Source: Ceratopteris richardii (lineage: Eukaryota; Streptophyta; Polypodiopsida; Polypodiales; Pteridaceae). Taken from it: DNA of 64,000 nt. The translations under genes and the position numbers were made by a program. The stretch is taken from the NCBI GenBank assembly GCA_020310875.1, contig CM035417.1, positions 112,958,952-113,022,951 on the forward strand, given 5' to 3'. The notes below the pieces were generated by a model. The model was not told the DNA's origin. It did not search any database and was given only the letters and a program-made list of their open reading frames with translations. Positions 12,341 to 23,605 of this stretch are shown piece after piece. How positions within the stretch are numbered: the first letter of the stretch is position 1; the number at the start of each line of letters is the position of its first letter.

Positions 12341-13020
12341 ATAGGTTGCCATGAGTGAAGCTTTGCTTGAATATCCTTCTCTAAACCATCATCATACTTC
12401 GTCTTCATAGTATCACCAGAAACATCTTCAAAGAGGAAAAACAATACTAGATATTGGGAGAACTAGTCCTTATAGGTTGTAAAAGTATCACCTTTTATCC
12501 ATGTAAATGTAGCCCACAATCATCAAATATGTAGGTACAGCTGTAGGTATAGAAAAGAATCCTTCACTTTATCTTGGAAACCCTTCCATGTGGTTGGACA
12601 ATCTGCACTATGACAAAGATCATTCCACCAAAACTGAGCTTTTCCTACTAAAAAGTTAGTGGTAAATTTGACTTTTTCACTTTTAGCATATGTTTCATCA
12701 GTATAAAACTCGTCAAACTCTGACAACCATGAAAGAACTAAAGGGCCCTCCTTAGGGCCATCAAACCATAGAAACTCATAATTTCTAACACAAATATTGG
12801 AATGTGTGCCATCTGATTGGGCAAAGACAATAGCTTTTACCACCCTCATAAGGTTATCTTCATCAGTTTGCATCTTCTAGAGCACTTCCTTGCGTTGTTG
12901 GATCTCGTTCTAAGCGCCTTGAAGTTCGTGCCATAAGAGCTTGAGCTATTGCTCGAGTGTTACTTTAGGTAGAGGTGACTCACCGAAATCCTCTATGGTG
13001 TTCGTTGGGTCCACGAGTAT
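12341..13020 (-). pseudogene. gag: gypsy-3 Gag fragment
   Basis: Read on the minus strand, 12873-12523 encodes a Retrotrans_gag-like segment: YEFLWFDGPKEGPLVLSWL, then KVKFTTNFLVGKAQFWWNDL and PTTWKGFQDKVKDSF, matching the WL...F ... A..WW ... W..F pattern of gypsy capsids. A coiled N-terminal part with two stops lies up to about 13020. A downstream piece (VSGDTMKTKYDDGLEKDIQA, 12440-12345) is in another frame and is cut off by the CACTA-A terminus at 12340. It is a dead relic; its orientation agrees with the primer site at 13706. Confidence 0.75.
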
Positions 13021-13175
13021 TTAGAGAACAAAACCCTCTTGCTAGATGTGTAGAACAATTTTTGAAATTGCTTGAATTAAAATGTAAAAGGAAGGTTTGT
13101 TCTTGGGAATTGAAAAACTAAGAAAGAGATGAAAGTTGTATTAAATATAAGAAAAGAGAGCTATAATGACAACAC

Positions 13176-13250
13176 AAAGAGATAGTGTAGTGGTAAAACG
13201 CTTCCCTTGTGTGAGTGAGGTTGTGGGTTCAAATCCTACCACCTTGGTGA
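13176..13250 (+). other. tRNA-derived sequence, SINE-like
   Basis: A box TAGTGTAGTGG (13183-13193) and perfect B box GGTTCAAATCC (13226-13236) stand 32 bases apart, as in tRNA genes. A T-arm can fold, but the flanking 7-base segments do not pair as an acceptor stem, so this is not a working tRNA. It lies in the gypsy-3 leader, probably as a SINE head or tRNA pseudogene. Confidence 0.55.
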
Positions 13251-13429
13251 ATATAAAACTCCTTACTACCACTCATAGATTAAAATTGGTTCGTGTGTAG
13301 CCACTCGTCACCAAAAGAGCCTTGGGTGCCAAAGATGCCAAAGTAATGCCTTAGTTATGCCTAAGTTCTATGCCTTAGTCGATGCATTGGAGTAAGCTGA
13401 AGGACTAAACATAGGTGTAAATGTAGGTT

Positions 13430-13660
13430 TTAGTTCTAGAACTAGAACAAAAACAGAAACTAGAAACTGAAACAAAAATCAAAACCGGAAGAAACACCAA
13501 AACAGAAACAGAAATCAAAATCCGAAAATAAAACGGAAACAAAATGAGAATCTGAAATGGAAATGGAAATGGAAAGGAAAACGGAAACAAAAAAGGAATC
13601 AGAATCAAAGTCAAAATCGGAATTGGATCGCGAACAGAGAACAGTGAAACAGAGATCAAT
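13430..13660. repeat. Purine-rich AAAC/GAAA quasi-repeat
   Basis: Degenerate hexamer-like repeats (AAACAG, GAAACT, GGAAAT) form a strongly strand-asymmetric purine tract. No protein is likely; reading frames over it encode only Phe/Ser/Pro low complexity on the minus strand. It lies in the leader of gypsy-3. Confidence 0.8.
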
Positions 13661-13705
13661 CGCATAAATGAATAGAAACAAACCCCTCCGTAGTGTTGTG
13701 CGCAA

Positions 13706-13718
13706 GGCTCTGATACCA
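13706..13718 (-). other. gypsy-3 primer-binding site, tRNA-iMet type
   Basis: The minus strand reads TGGTATCAGAGCC, the standard plant initiator-Met primer site. One base separates it from the LTR end (TAACA) at 13720. It fixes the orientation of this relic: gag runs toward lower coordinates. Confidence 0.85.
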
Positions 13719-13719
13719 T

Positions 13720-13920
13720 TGTTATCAGGATCTTATCTCACACGCACACGGAGGTTATGAATATTGAAAACACACAGAAGAAATAGACATGCCAAGAGAT
13801 GAGACAGAACGCCGTACTAGGTGCAATCTCCTCCCGTGCACTCATGTTTTGACAGTCCATAGAGTGCATGTATTTATAGGAATTTTGATTAAGTTGAAAT
13901 AGTGGTTACATGAGAGGAGT
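13720..13920 (-). repeat. gypsy-3 5' LTR remnant
   Basis: It starts TGTTATCAGG on the plus strand, the complement of an LTR end, next to the primer site. Read on minus it contains a TATA-like CCTATAAATACATG near 13870-13883. Its far end runs into the microsatellite block, so the full length is unknown. Confidence 0.65.
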
Positions 13921-13964
13921 ACATATGTGTGTGTATCTATGTGTGTGTGTACGGGCACTGCCAA

Positions 13965-14984
<1,020 letters not shown>

Positions 14985-15880
14985 ATGGTATTGATTAGTG
15001 GTTGTGGACATATATGATGCATCATGTGGTAGTAGCAAAAGGGTTGTGGAATATTGTGCAGGGTGTTGAAGAACATCATATTACACCTATAAATACAAGT
15101 ATTGAAGGTGATGGAGATGGCATTGAAGGTGAAAATCGTCAATTTTGTAGACATGTTGTAGTTTTGACTCCACCTACTATACAACAACTTCGTTGGGATG
15201 GAAAAGATGATCAAGCTTATATACTGATAGATTTCTCTATCATTCACTCTTGCAGGATAACAAAAGATGCTAAGGATATACTTACTACTTTATATCACAC
15301 AAGAAATGTGGCTCATGTTGCTTAAATTCGAAAATAGTTGGAGAGTGAGCATATGAATGAGGGAGATTCTTTGAACAATTTTCTATAAAGATCAAAGATT
15401 TGGTGGAGAAATTGATTTCAGGTGATTAGGTCTTATAAGATAGTTCACTTTTGCAGAGTGTTTTTAATATTTTTCTAGATTCATAACAGAGTTTTGCTTC
15501 TACTCTTTGAATGATGATGAAAGGTTGTGAAAAATGCCGCCGTTAATTTTTGAGGGGCTACTCTCTATTTTTTTGCACGAACATCAATCCAAGTAGAACA
15601 AGTCAATTATGTTTTCTCTAGATGGAGCTTTCTAAGCTAGTCAAAAGTGCAAAGATAAATAGAGCTCATCTACTAGTAAGCAAAAATGTGCTAATGTTGC
15701 ACACTTGAAGAAGGAAGATAAACATAAGAAGAAACTAGAAAGTAGAAATAGTATCGAAAATACTAAGAGGGAAATGATCATGTCATAAGGAGTTATCCAA
15801 AGATGGATGTAAAAGAGGCAAAGAAGGAGGTTGGAATGGTTGTTGTACAGGCTTCTACACCTAAAAAAGATTCTTTTAAT
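14985..15880 (+). pseudogene. gag: copia-C Gag, degenerate
   Basis: The frame from about 15002 to 15325 encodes AKGLWNIVQGV and then WDGKDDQAYIL, TKDAKDILTTL and RNVAHVA, matching the Ty1/copia Gag (UBN2-type) pattern. The following region still reads HMNEGDSLNNFL and KDLVEKLISGD, but in shifted frames with stops. A battered zinc-knuckle tail (HVIRSYPKM) follows near 15780-15800. Copia Gag forms the particle shell. No LTR was identified next to it, and the integrase region is deleted. Confidence 0.7.
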
Positions 15881-16129
15881 CTTGTTTAAAATGAAGAATG
15901 TGCATTTATTACTCTTTGCCGTTATGAACCATCTTCTCATGAGCAATGTAAGCATGTAGTAGAATCATGTGTTTGGTACTTAGACTAGGTGAAATCTGTG
16001 AGTGATTAAACATATGTAGTTCAAGATTGTCAAGCTATCTCATGTGCTTTATTTCCATCAAATTGCTATGCAATTATTATCTCTAGTTTTTGTGATGATA
16101 ATGAGCATGTTTCTTTGATGAAGCACAAA

Positions 16130-16539
16130 GTTCAAAGAATTGGAAGGTTGTTTTGCAATCTGAATATGATGCTATTATGAAGAATAGTACCTAGTCTTTA
16201 CGTGATTTGACTCCACGAAGAGAGGTCATCGGCACTAAATGGGTATACAATATGAAACATTATCTTGATGGAACAATTGATAGGTATAAGGCAAGGCTTG
16301 TTGCGAAAGCTTATGCTAAGGAGAGAGGAATTGATTTTGATGAGATCTTTACTTCCACATGTCGAAGCATTTTTGCACTTGCAGCTCATCATGGTTGGAA
16401 TGTACATCAATTGGACATTAAAACTACATTTCTAAATGGTGACTTACATGAAGAAGTGTATCTATTTCAACCATGTGGTCTTGTGCAAAAAGGGCATGAA
16501 AATAAAGTATGTAGGATGAAAAAGTATAATATGTTTTGA
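16130..16539 (+). pseudogene. copia-C reverse transcriptase, N-terminal part
   Basis: GTKWVYNMKHYLDGTIDRYK, ARLVAKAYAKERGIDFDEIF and HQLDIKTTFLNGDLHEEVYL are the conserved start of copia RT, including the motif-A Asp (LDIKTTFLNG). It stops at 16537, before the YVDD box. A TAG at about 16192 lies upstream in the same frame. Protease and integrase are missing between Gag and RT, so copia-C has an internal deletion as well as a 3' truncation. Confidence 0.85.
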
Positions 16540-17084
16540 AGGATATTTCTAAATATAAGTATTTATAACTTATCAATATTTATTGTAAGTTTTGGTGATG
16601 AGATGCACAAATAAAACCATAACTTTCTATATTCTAGTTTTCCACATTGTATATTGGCAATATAGTATTGCCCATTGTAAATTGTAATTTGCATGTAAAT
16701 TGTAGTATGTATATGCTATATAGTAGACTATATATGCTAAGTAAATGGTAAATTTATATAATTATAGGTAAAGATATGTCATATATGAATAATGAGTTAT
16801 GGAACATGAATAATGATATTATTTTATACATCCATAATACCTAATATAACAATTTATCGATTTTATGTGCATAATTTTAGATACATTATATACTATATTT
16901 TAGCAAATACACATATGTTTCATATAAGAAATAATATATATTTAAAATCTTATAATTTTGAACAATAAAGATTTTACCTTATGAAATTGTAAATACCATA
17001 TAGAAAGCTCCAAATTTGAACGTATGTATGTACTACCCTATCTTAACATACCATTCAGGTCATATGAATTGTACTTGAACAACT
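16540..17084. other. AT-rich unassigned sequence
   Basis: Very AT-rich, with many short TATA/ATAT tracts. No frame, repeat family or structural RNA is recognisable. Confidence 0.5.
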
Positions 17085-17330
17085 ATGTGTGTATGTATGT
17101 ATGTGTGTATGTATGTATGTATGTGTGTATGCATGTATGTATGTATGTATGTATGTATGTATGTATGTATGTATGTGTTTATATATGTGTATGTATGTAT
17201 GTACGTATGTAGGTGTATATTGATGTATGTATGTATGCATGTATGCATGTATGTATGTATGTATGTATGTATGTATGTATGTATGTATGTATGTATGTAT
17301 GTATGTATGTATGTATGTATGCAAGCTTGT
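17085..17330. repeat. (GTAT)n microsatellite
   Basis: Imperfect GTAT tetranucleotide array with GTGT and GCAT interruptions. A TG-rich degenerate zone continues to about 17640. Long frames on both strands are repeat artefacts. Confidence 0.95.
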
Positions 17331-17639
17331 GTATGCATATGCATATACGGTTGTATATGTGTAGGTGCATGTGCATGTGCATGCACATACACAAATGTAA
17401 GGTTAATTGTATGCATAGTGTATGGTATGTATATGTGTATGTATATGTATGTATGTGTATATGTGTGTGTAAATGTTTTGTATATGCATGTATGAGATTA
17501 TATATGTGAGTGTGTGCATATGATTATGTAAGCATAGTGTGTGTGTGTATGTGTGTTCATGTGTATAAATGTACATGTATGTGTGCGTATGTGGATGTGT
17601 ATGTGCGTCTGTATGAATATGTGTATTATTGTTATATTT

Positions 17640-17872
17640 TGGTAGTGCTGTGTGTGAACATACTTAGGACTATTGGGGCACTTTTTTCCCTCTTTAGGAG
17701 GTTCCCCCCGCCCCACTTGTATATACACCTATAAACCTAACAAGTTACTAATCTTTGTACATTCACTTGATAATACATTCACCATTGTGTGTTTTCCTCC
17801 AAGCTTCTTCTTCTTCATTGTGTTTTTCATGTGCTTCCACAAATCGAAAACTCGAAGAATTGGTATCAGAGT
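17640..17872 (+). repeat. LTR end and tRNA-iMet primer site of an unplaced LTR element
   Basis: TGGTATCAGAGTAGC at 17861-17875 matches the initiator-Met primer site apart from its last bases. Upstream lies an LTR-like stretch with CCTATAAACC (about 17728-17737) and CT-rich sequence. The exact LTR ends were not found. No matching gag lies immediately downstream on the plus strand. Confidence 0.5.
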
Positions 17873-18071
17873 AGCTCATTGTTTCATCAAGGGAATCTTT
17901 AACACCCCTCCGATCATAGTCTAAGAATCGCATGAAAATTGGTGAGCATGCTAAAGGCGATGATGAGTTCAAACAAGCGTCATTTTGTGGTGTGAAAATT
18001 TTGATCTAAGCTCGTTTCAGCCTCCGAATGCACTATTGTAGCACATGTGAAGGAAATTTCATCCTTTTGTG

Positions 18072-18226
<155 letters not shown>

Positions 18227-18410
18227 TTTTGGCTCACTAGTATGAGCACCTCAAAAAAAAAACTCCCATGATCATTCATAATTTACATTTTTGATGAGGA
18301 AGAAAGTAAAAACTCCCGTTCATTATTTTTGTTTTTGTTTTTGTTTTCATTCGCAACTGATTGACATATTAATATTCATCAAAACCTACAGAATAGATTC
18401 TCAAAATGCA

Positions 18411-19728
18411 TTAGTAGGCATTTCGAAACTTAACTAAAGAATTTTCTTTTCCATCAAATTTTTCTTGTAATATTATCTTGCGAGTTTGTTTTTTCATATT
18501 CGAAGGAACAACAAAATCTGAAAAATGGCTCTCAATTTTTTTCATGACTTTATCAACAATTCCTAACTCTTTAGTATGATCTTCATGTTCAGAATTTGAC
18601 ATACTTTCTTTGTCATTTTCCATACTTATGTTTTCATCATCTTATTGTTCTTTAATATCTTCAGGAATTTCAATTAGAATATGATTGTATTTTCTTCCTT
18701 AAATCTTTTAATCTTTTTAGGATCAAAACCCTTATCATTATATAAAATCTTTGCATTAAGTTGGACATAGGTTGTGCCATCTTCCTTACTCTTCACTTTA
18801 ATTGGTTTTTCATGCTCTTCTTTATTTAATTGTAATCGTTCATTCAAGAAATTCTCAAATCTTTCTGATTCATCTTGATTCACACTTATGGTGGTTTCTT
18901 CTTTTTTTAGTTGCACAACTACTTTGATGATCATTAGATTGATTATTCTTATGTTTCTTTAGCTTCCATTTCTTCTTCAATCTATTTAATGATCTTGGCT
19001 GACTTCTTGAGTGGTCAAAATATGCTCTCATACCACCTCTACCTAAATTCAAATGTAGAGGTAAGTGATTATGATAATTACATATTTTTCGTTCAATCTC
19101 AAGTACTAACGTTTATCTACATGCATTCTCATATGCTATAGAATTCCCATATATATGTCCTATTTGGTCACACCAGAAACATCTAACAATTTGATTATGG
19201 ACTCTATTTGGTCTTCTATGTAAAGGACTAGGAGTGAATCTTCTATGGTTAGTAAAGGGTTTTGGTCAATAGAATGTGTAGATATATTTTGAACTCCAAC
19301 TTGATGTTTATATTTACACTCACATGTAGCTCTTTCTTTTACTTGATTGGTTAGGCTTTCAGTATTTTCTTTCAAACTTGAAATTTCATGGCTAATAGTT
19401 TTGAATGCTGAAATTTCTTTCACATGATTTTCTAGATTATCCATACTTTCTTTCAAACTTGAAAGTTCATAGTGAACAGGTTCTTGTAAATTCCAATAAG
19501 TTTTGTATTCAACGAATGAATAACATCACTAGCTTCTTTCAATATTGGAGCCATTTTTATGATACATGAAGTTAATGAGTCCATCTTTGAGTGAAGCTTT
19601 TCATCCACAAATGCAATTATTTTTGTTTCAATTTCTTTAAATTTCTCATCATATTCTGGAAATTTCTTTACTTCCATACTAGAATCTATGTCTTGTATGG
19701 TGTGTTTTGAAAAACGCTTTTTGCCCAT
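18411..19728 (-). pseudogene. Gag-like relic with degenerate zinc knuckle
   Basis: Five minus-strand frame pieces follow each other in order across 19728-18411 with frame changes between them. The first (19728-19453) starts ATG and is Lys/Glu-rich and probably coiled (KFKEIETKIIAFVDEKLHSK). The second (19456-19160) is also coiled-coil-like. Near 19190-19145, CFWCDQIGHIYGNS fits CX2CX4HX4C except that the last Cys is Ser. Basic and acidic tails follow (KKKWKLKKHKNNQ; ENDKESMSNSEHEDHTKELG). Nothing polymerase-like is adjacent. I infer a retroelement Gag from the coil plus knuckle; the family is unknown. Confidence 0.45.
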
Positions 19729-19779
19729 TGTTCACTTATATAATGAATGTAAAATATGAATACATGGAATTGGCTTGAG

Positions 19780-20723
19780 GAAGAGGTTCAAAGTTCATGC
19801 ACATGTGAACCTTAATACATTTTTTATTAATTGATAAAATCCTAAGAACAACTTTTTCTAATCATATCTTGTGTGAGTGCAATCGTTCGGGTTTTCAATT
19901 ATTGATGAGAGGGGTGGTGTGATGAGGATCCCCACTTGCCAATCTTCGTGGAGGTGCTCAAATCAAAAGATCAGCCCTCGACACCCAAAAGATTGCAAGG
20001 TTTTAAGAAACACCCACTGCTCCCAAGGATGTAGAAGCTGTAGAAGCTACTGCAACAATTGTTGAATCGTATGTGTGCATATGCAAAGAGAAACTTGAAA
20101 TAGATACCTGAGTTGCAACACCGATTCTTCACGTCGCGTTCAAAAGATGTTGAAAGTATATGGATGCTCAGTTGGTGGATCAAGCCAACCGCCAAATCCT
20201 ACGATGCACGCCGAGTGCTTGGAGCACTCTTAGGTGATAGCAAAGAACTCAAAGAGCAAATATAAACTCAGAAAAATTTTTAATGGTCAATCGCAAAATC
20301 ATATCCTTGCTTCAAGAACTATAGAAAATAATCATTTTCTCAGCATATTTGTTATTTTGTAGATTACAATTTTCTTGCATAAATACTTTCAATTTTCGAA
20401 GGTAATATTTATTTATTCTAAAAAAATTGAATCAAAATTTTCTTGTTCTTGAGACCGAAGTAAGCTATAGGACTTGAATTCTTTTGTAATATAAAAGTAT
20501 ATGATCTGCGTATAAATAAGTTACCAACATCAATTTCAAGGACAAAAAGAAATGCAATGTTAGTCCATGCATTTATGAACAAATCGCTTGTGCACATAGC
20601 TATTTGCGTGTTGTCAAACGTCACCAAATTGTTTTAAGAATTTCAGATCATCCTTATTGGTATCAAAACCTGTATTTATTCAATTAACATCGCTGCTTAC
20701 ATCTGGTCAATTCATCTTAACCA

Positions 20724-20760
<37 letters not shown>

Positions 20761-21930
20761 ACAGACAAAAAGAATTTACTCAACCTTCTCTGTTTTGTTA
20801 GCGACAGTCATATGCATCAAAAGTGAGATTGAATGAACCAGTGCAATACAAACTACAGCGTAGCACAAGGATGATTCTAATAATTTATGGATGTATTCAA
20901 ATGCGGAAAAGATGGATGTAAAAAGGCAAAGCACATAAAAGATAAAGAAAAATTGAGCTCAAAACTGATGCGTAATACCTATGCTCATGATGCATCAGAC
21001 GATTATTAGTAGTAAATTTCTTCTAAGATCAACTTTAATGCTAAACTGCACTACTACTAGGAGCAATCGAGCTTATTGATTGAGAAGGTCTCTGAATGTA
21101 CAAAGGTCATTTCATCGGCATAGCGATATGTGCAGCGGCATCAAACTCGGAATCAATGTGAAACTCGAAAAGTTTAAAATATGAAAGAAAAATGTCAAAC
21201 AAGTTTAACTTGCAAACTGAGTGCTAATAGCGAGACGTTTACTGACATATTCACACGAAGTAAATGTATTGTGGTGGCAGGACTAGATGCACTTCAGCAA
21301 TCCAACAACGAAGGAAAATAAATATGGCTATAACTCTGAATCCCCCATACTAAACACGGTGTAACCCTTCGTTTACCAAACCTATAACTTCCCGTTGATC
21401 TACAAACAAATACTTGAAATAACGAATGACTCAATGGTCACTGGACCTTCATCCCCTTCCGATTCTCCTGTTTCATATCCTGTGCTGCGAATTACTCAAC
21501 CCTAACAATACGTCTCCGACATGATACCTCTCAAGCAAAGGAAGCCCTCAATACCTTTTCTTGTGATTTATGCTCCCTCCTGAAGGAATGCTTCAGAAGA
21601 ACAAAGGCCACATAGCAACAGAGGGAATCGAACAGAGATGATGTAGATTCCAATTCCGTAATTATTATTACATGAACATGAGAGCAACATCGTATCAAAC
21701 GGATGGCAGAAGGGATCGAAGGAAGGACTAGAGTGTGTCAAAGGGAATCACAATGCTAATCATATGAACTAGCAACATTGTTGATTTTGTAATTCAGAAG
21801 TTATCGCCTTCTTGCCTCTTAGCAAAGCGAAATATGTCCATTGCAAAGTGCTTAACGTTGGAACTACATAGATGACGCCAGAGAACGACTCAATGACGAG
21901 GGACAAAGCAGTGTAGATTTGAGCAGATAG
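19780..21930. other. Unassigned sequence with a (TA)n run
   Basis: No frame or repeat I can name. (TA)n at about 20728-20756. A PBS-like TTGGTATCAAAAC at 20657 and a purine stretch at 19909-19917 are too weak to define an element. Confidence 0.5.
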
Positions 21931-22333
21931 TCACGATGTGGATGAGATCAATGAGCTTGACTACCTAGGTGGGAACCAACTTGTGGTGGACACCAACGAC
22001 AAAGCCCTAGAGATCCCTGACAATAAAGAAACCTCCTAGGAGGGTTACACTACAAGCAAAGAAGACGGCTTCACTACTAGTAACGAAGATAACATGGATA
22101 GTGAAAGTTGCATCATCGGATCGACTATTCCGGAAACGGTGTTGAAAACAGTGGCCAGTTCTTCGGAGCAGGAGGCATCCCACAAAGGAAAACAACCTAT
22201 GGAGTTACCCTGGAAAAGCCCCTACAAGAACCTATTGCTAATTCGGGGTCCAATCCCAGCGAAAAAGAAAGATGAATCCAAGAAGAGAAAGGAAAAAGCT
22301 CCCTCCCGCAAAGAGCGCTCACTACGACAATGA
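21930..22333 (+). pseudogene. LINE-2 ORF1, C-terminal tail
   Basis: The frame encodes an acidic stretch (NELDYLGGNQLVVDTNDKAL), a TAG at 22037, then from the ATG at 22094 a Ser/Glu region and a strongly basic end (KKKDESKKRKEKAPSRKERS). L1 ORF1 proteins bind the element RNA; the zinc-knuckle part expected upstream is not visible. The stop (TGA, 22331-22333) overlaps the ORF2 start ATG (22330-22332) in ATGA. Confidence 0.55.
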
Positions 22334-23313
22334 TCATCATCTCGTTAAACGCTAGAGGGCTTACCGACCCCTCAGGAACGACTATCATTGGTCAATGGCT
22401 TTGTGACATTAGCCTAAACCCAAAATTTATATGTATTCAAGAGATTAAAATTGACGGAGAAGACCTCCAGAAACGGCTTAGACATGTCTCCTCGACCCAT
22501 GTTTGGATTTCAACGGCGCACCAGCGGGGGTCCGGTGGAACGGTAATCGGTATTAATCAATTTTGGTTCAAAAAGCTTGAGAACTCCATTGAAAATGAAT
22601 GCCATCGATGGATTGCTGTTTCTTTTGGTGCTCCTTTTTGTTTTACTTTAGTTTCTTTGTATGACCCTAATGGGGAGTTAGAGAGACTGAACACCTCGGC
22701 CTCCTTCGACTCGCTCCCCCACAACCTTCTTATTTGTGGTGACTTCAACATGGTGGACGACCCTATGGACAGATGGATGGGCAAGGGCAGGGTCATCGAT
22801 AGTCGGGAGAAAGAAACGTGGGACAAAACCAAACTACACTTGGATTTGGTCGAATTCAAAGACTCGAATGGCTTTTCGTGGTCAAATATCCAAGCCGGCG
22901 AGGACCTCAGGAAAGCTAGACTTGATAGATGCTACATCTCTTAGAGTTTTACTCATTAGTGGGGCCACCCTTCCCTCTCACAATGCACCGACCTCACCAT
23001 CTCTGATCACTACCCGATCGTTATCACTTTCCAACCTTCCACCAAGATCTGTAAGGCTCCTTGGTTCCATGCCAGTGCGCCCTCCTTCTCTCTCCCCTCC
23101 GTCCATCAAGAAATTTTTGATGTGTGGAAGGAGGCGTTCGCCTCCATTTTGTCCCTAGCCAAGTGCTGGAGAAGTGCAGTCGATAAGTCACGACGGATCA
23201 TGATTAGATCCAGGAAGATGCTCAAGACTCTACGGCGGGCTCGTAGAGAAGCTCTATACCACAGACTCTGGAGGCTCAAGGAGGAAGTGAACAAAGGAAA
23301 ATCTCAAGCCTAG
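22330..23313 (+). pseudogene. LINE-2 ORF2, AP endonuclease part
   Basis: It starts ATG with ISLNARGL, the N-terminal motif of L1 endonucleases. Then come FICIQEIKIDG (the catalytic QE type), LLICGDFNMVDDPMDRW (GDFN) and ISDHYPIVI (SDH), so all main catalytic motifs are still present. Two TAG codons (22942 and 22957) interrupt the frame between GDFN and SDH; the same frame then continues to TAG at 23311. The enzyme nicks target DNA to prime reverse transcription. The next domain is in another frame, after a degenerate stretch at 23314-23600. Confidence 0.87.
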
Positions 23314-23605
23314 AAAGGTCTTGGAAAAATCAGAGCACTACTAAGATACGAGGAAGAAAGACAAAGGAAAAAATTTACAAATTTTCTTCAAGGAGTGGTG
23401 GGCTGGCAAATCCGATAAACCCACCAAAGAGATGTGCCGTATACTTAAAAGGAAACACAACAGAGAATGGATCCTCTTATTGCTTATTTCTAGACTTAAA
23501 TGGCAATGTATGCAATACGGAAGAAGATAATTTTGGGATCATTGAAGGGCACTTCAAGAGACTCCTGGGGACCTCGAACCCCTCTCCCACCATAGAAGGG
23601 ACTGT

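Noticed and set aside
13405-13719. Minus-strand frames of Phe/Ser/Pro low complexity
   Set aside because: Produced by the AAAC/GAAA purine tract.
20655-20670. Primer-binding site TTGGTATCAAAAC with a purine tract at 19909
   Set aside because: Two mismatches in the core 12 bases, no LTR end in CA next to it, and no element body.
22045-22060. CACTACAAGC as a CACTA terminus
   Set aside because: It lies inside LINE-2 ORF1 coding sequence and lacks subterminal repeats.
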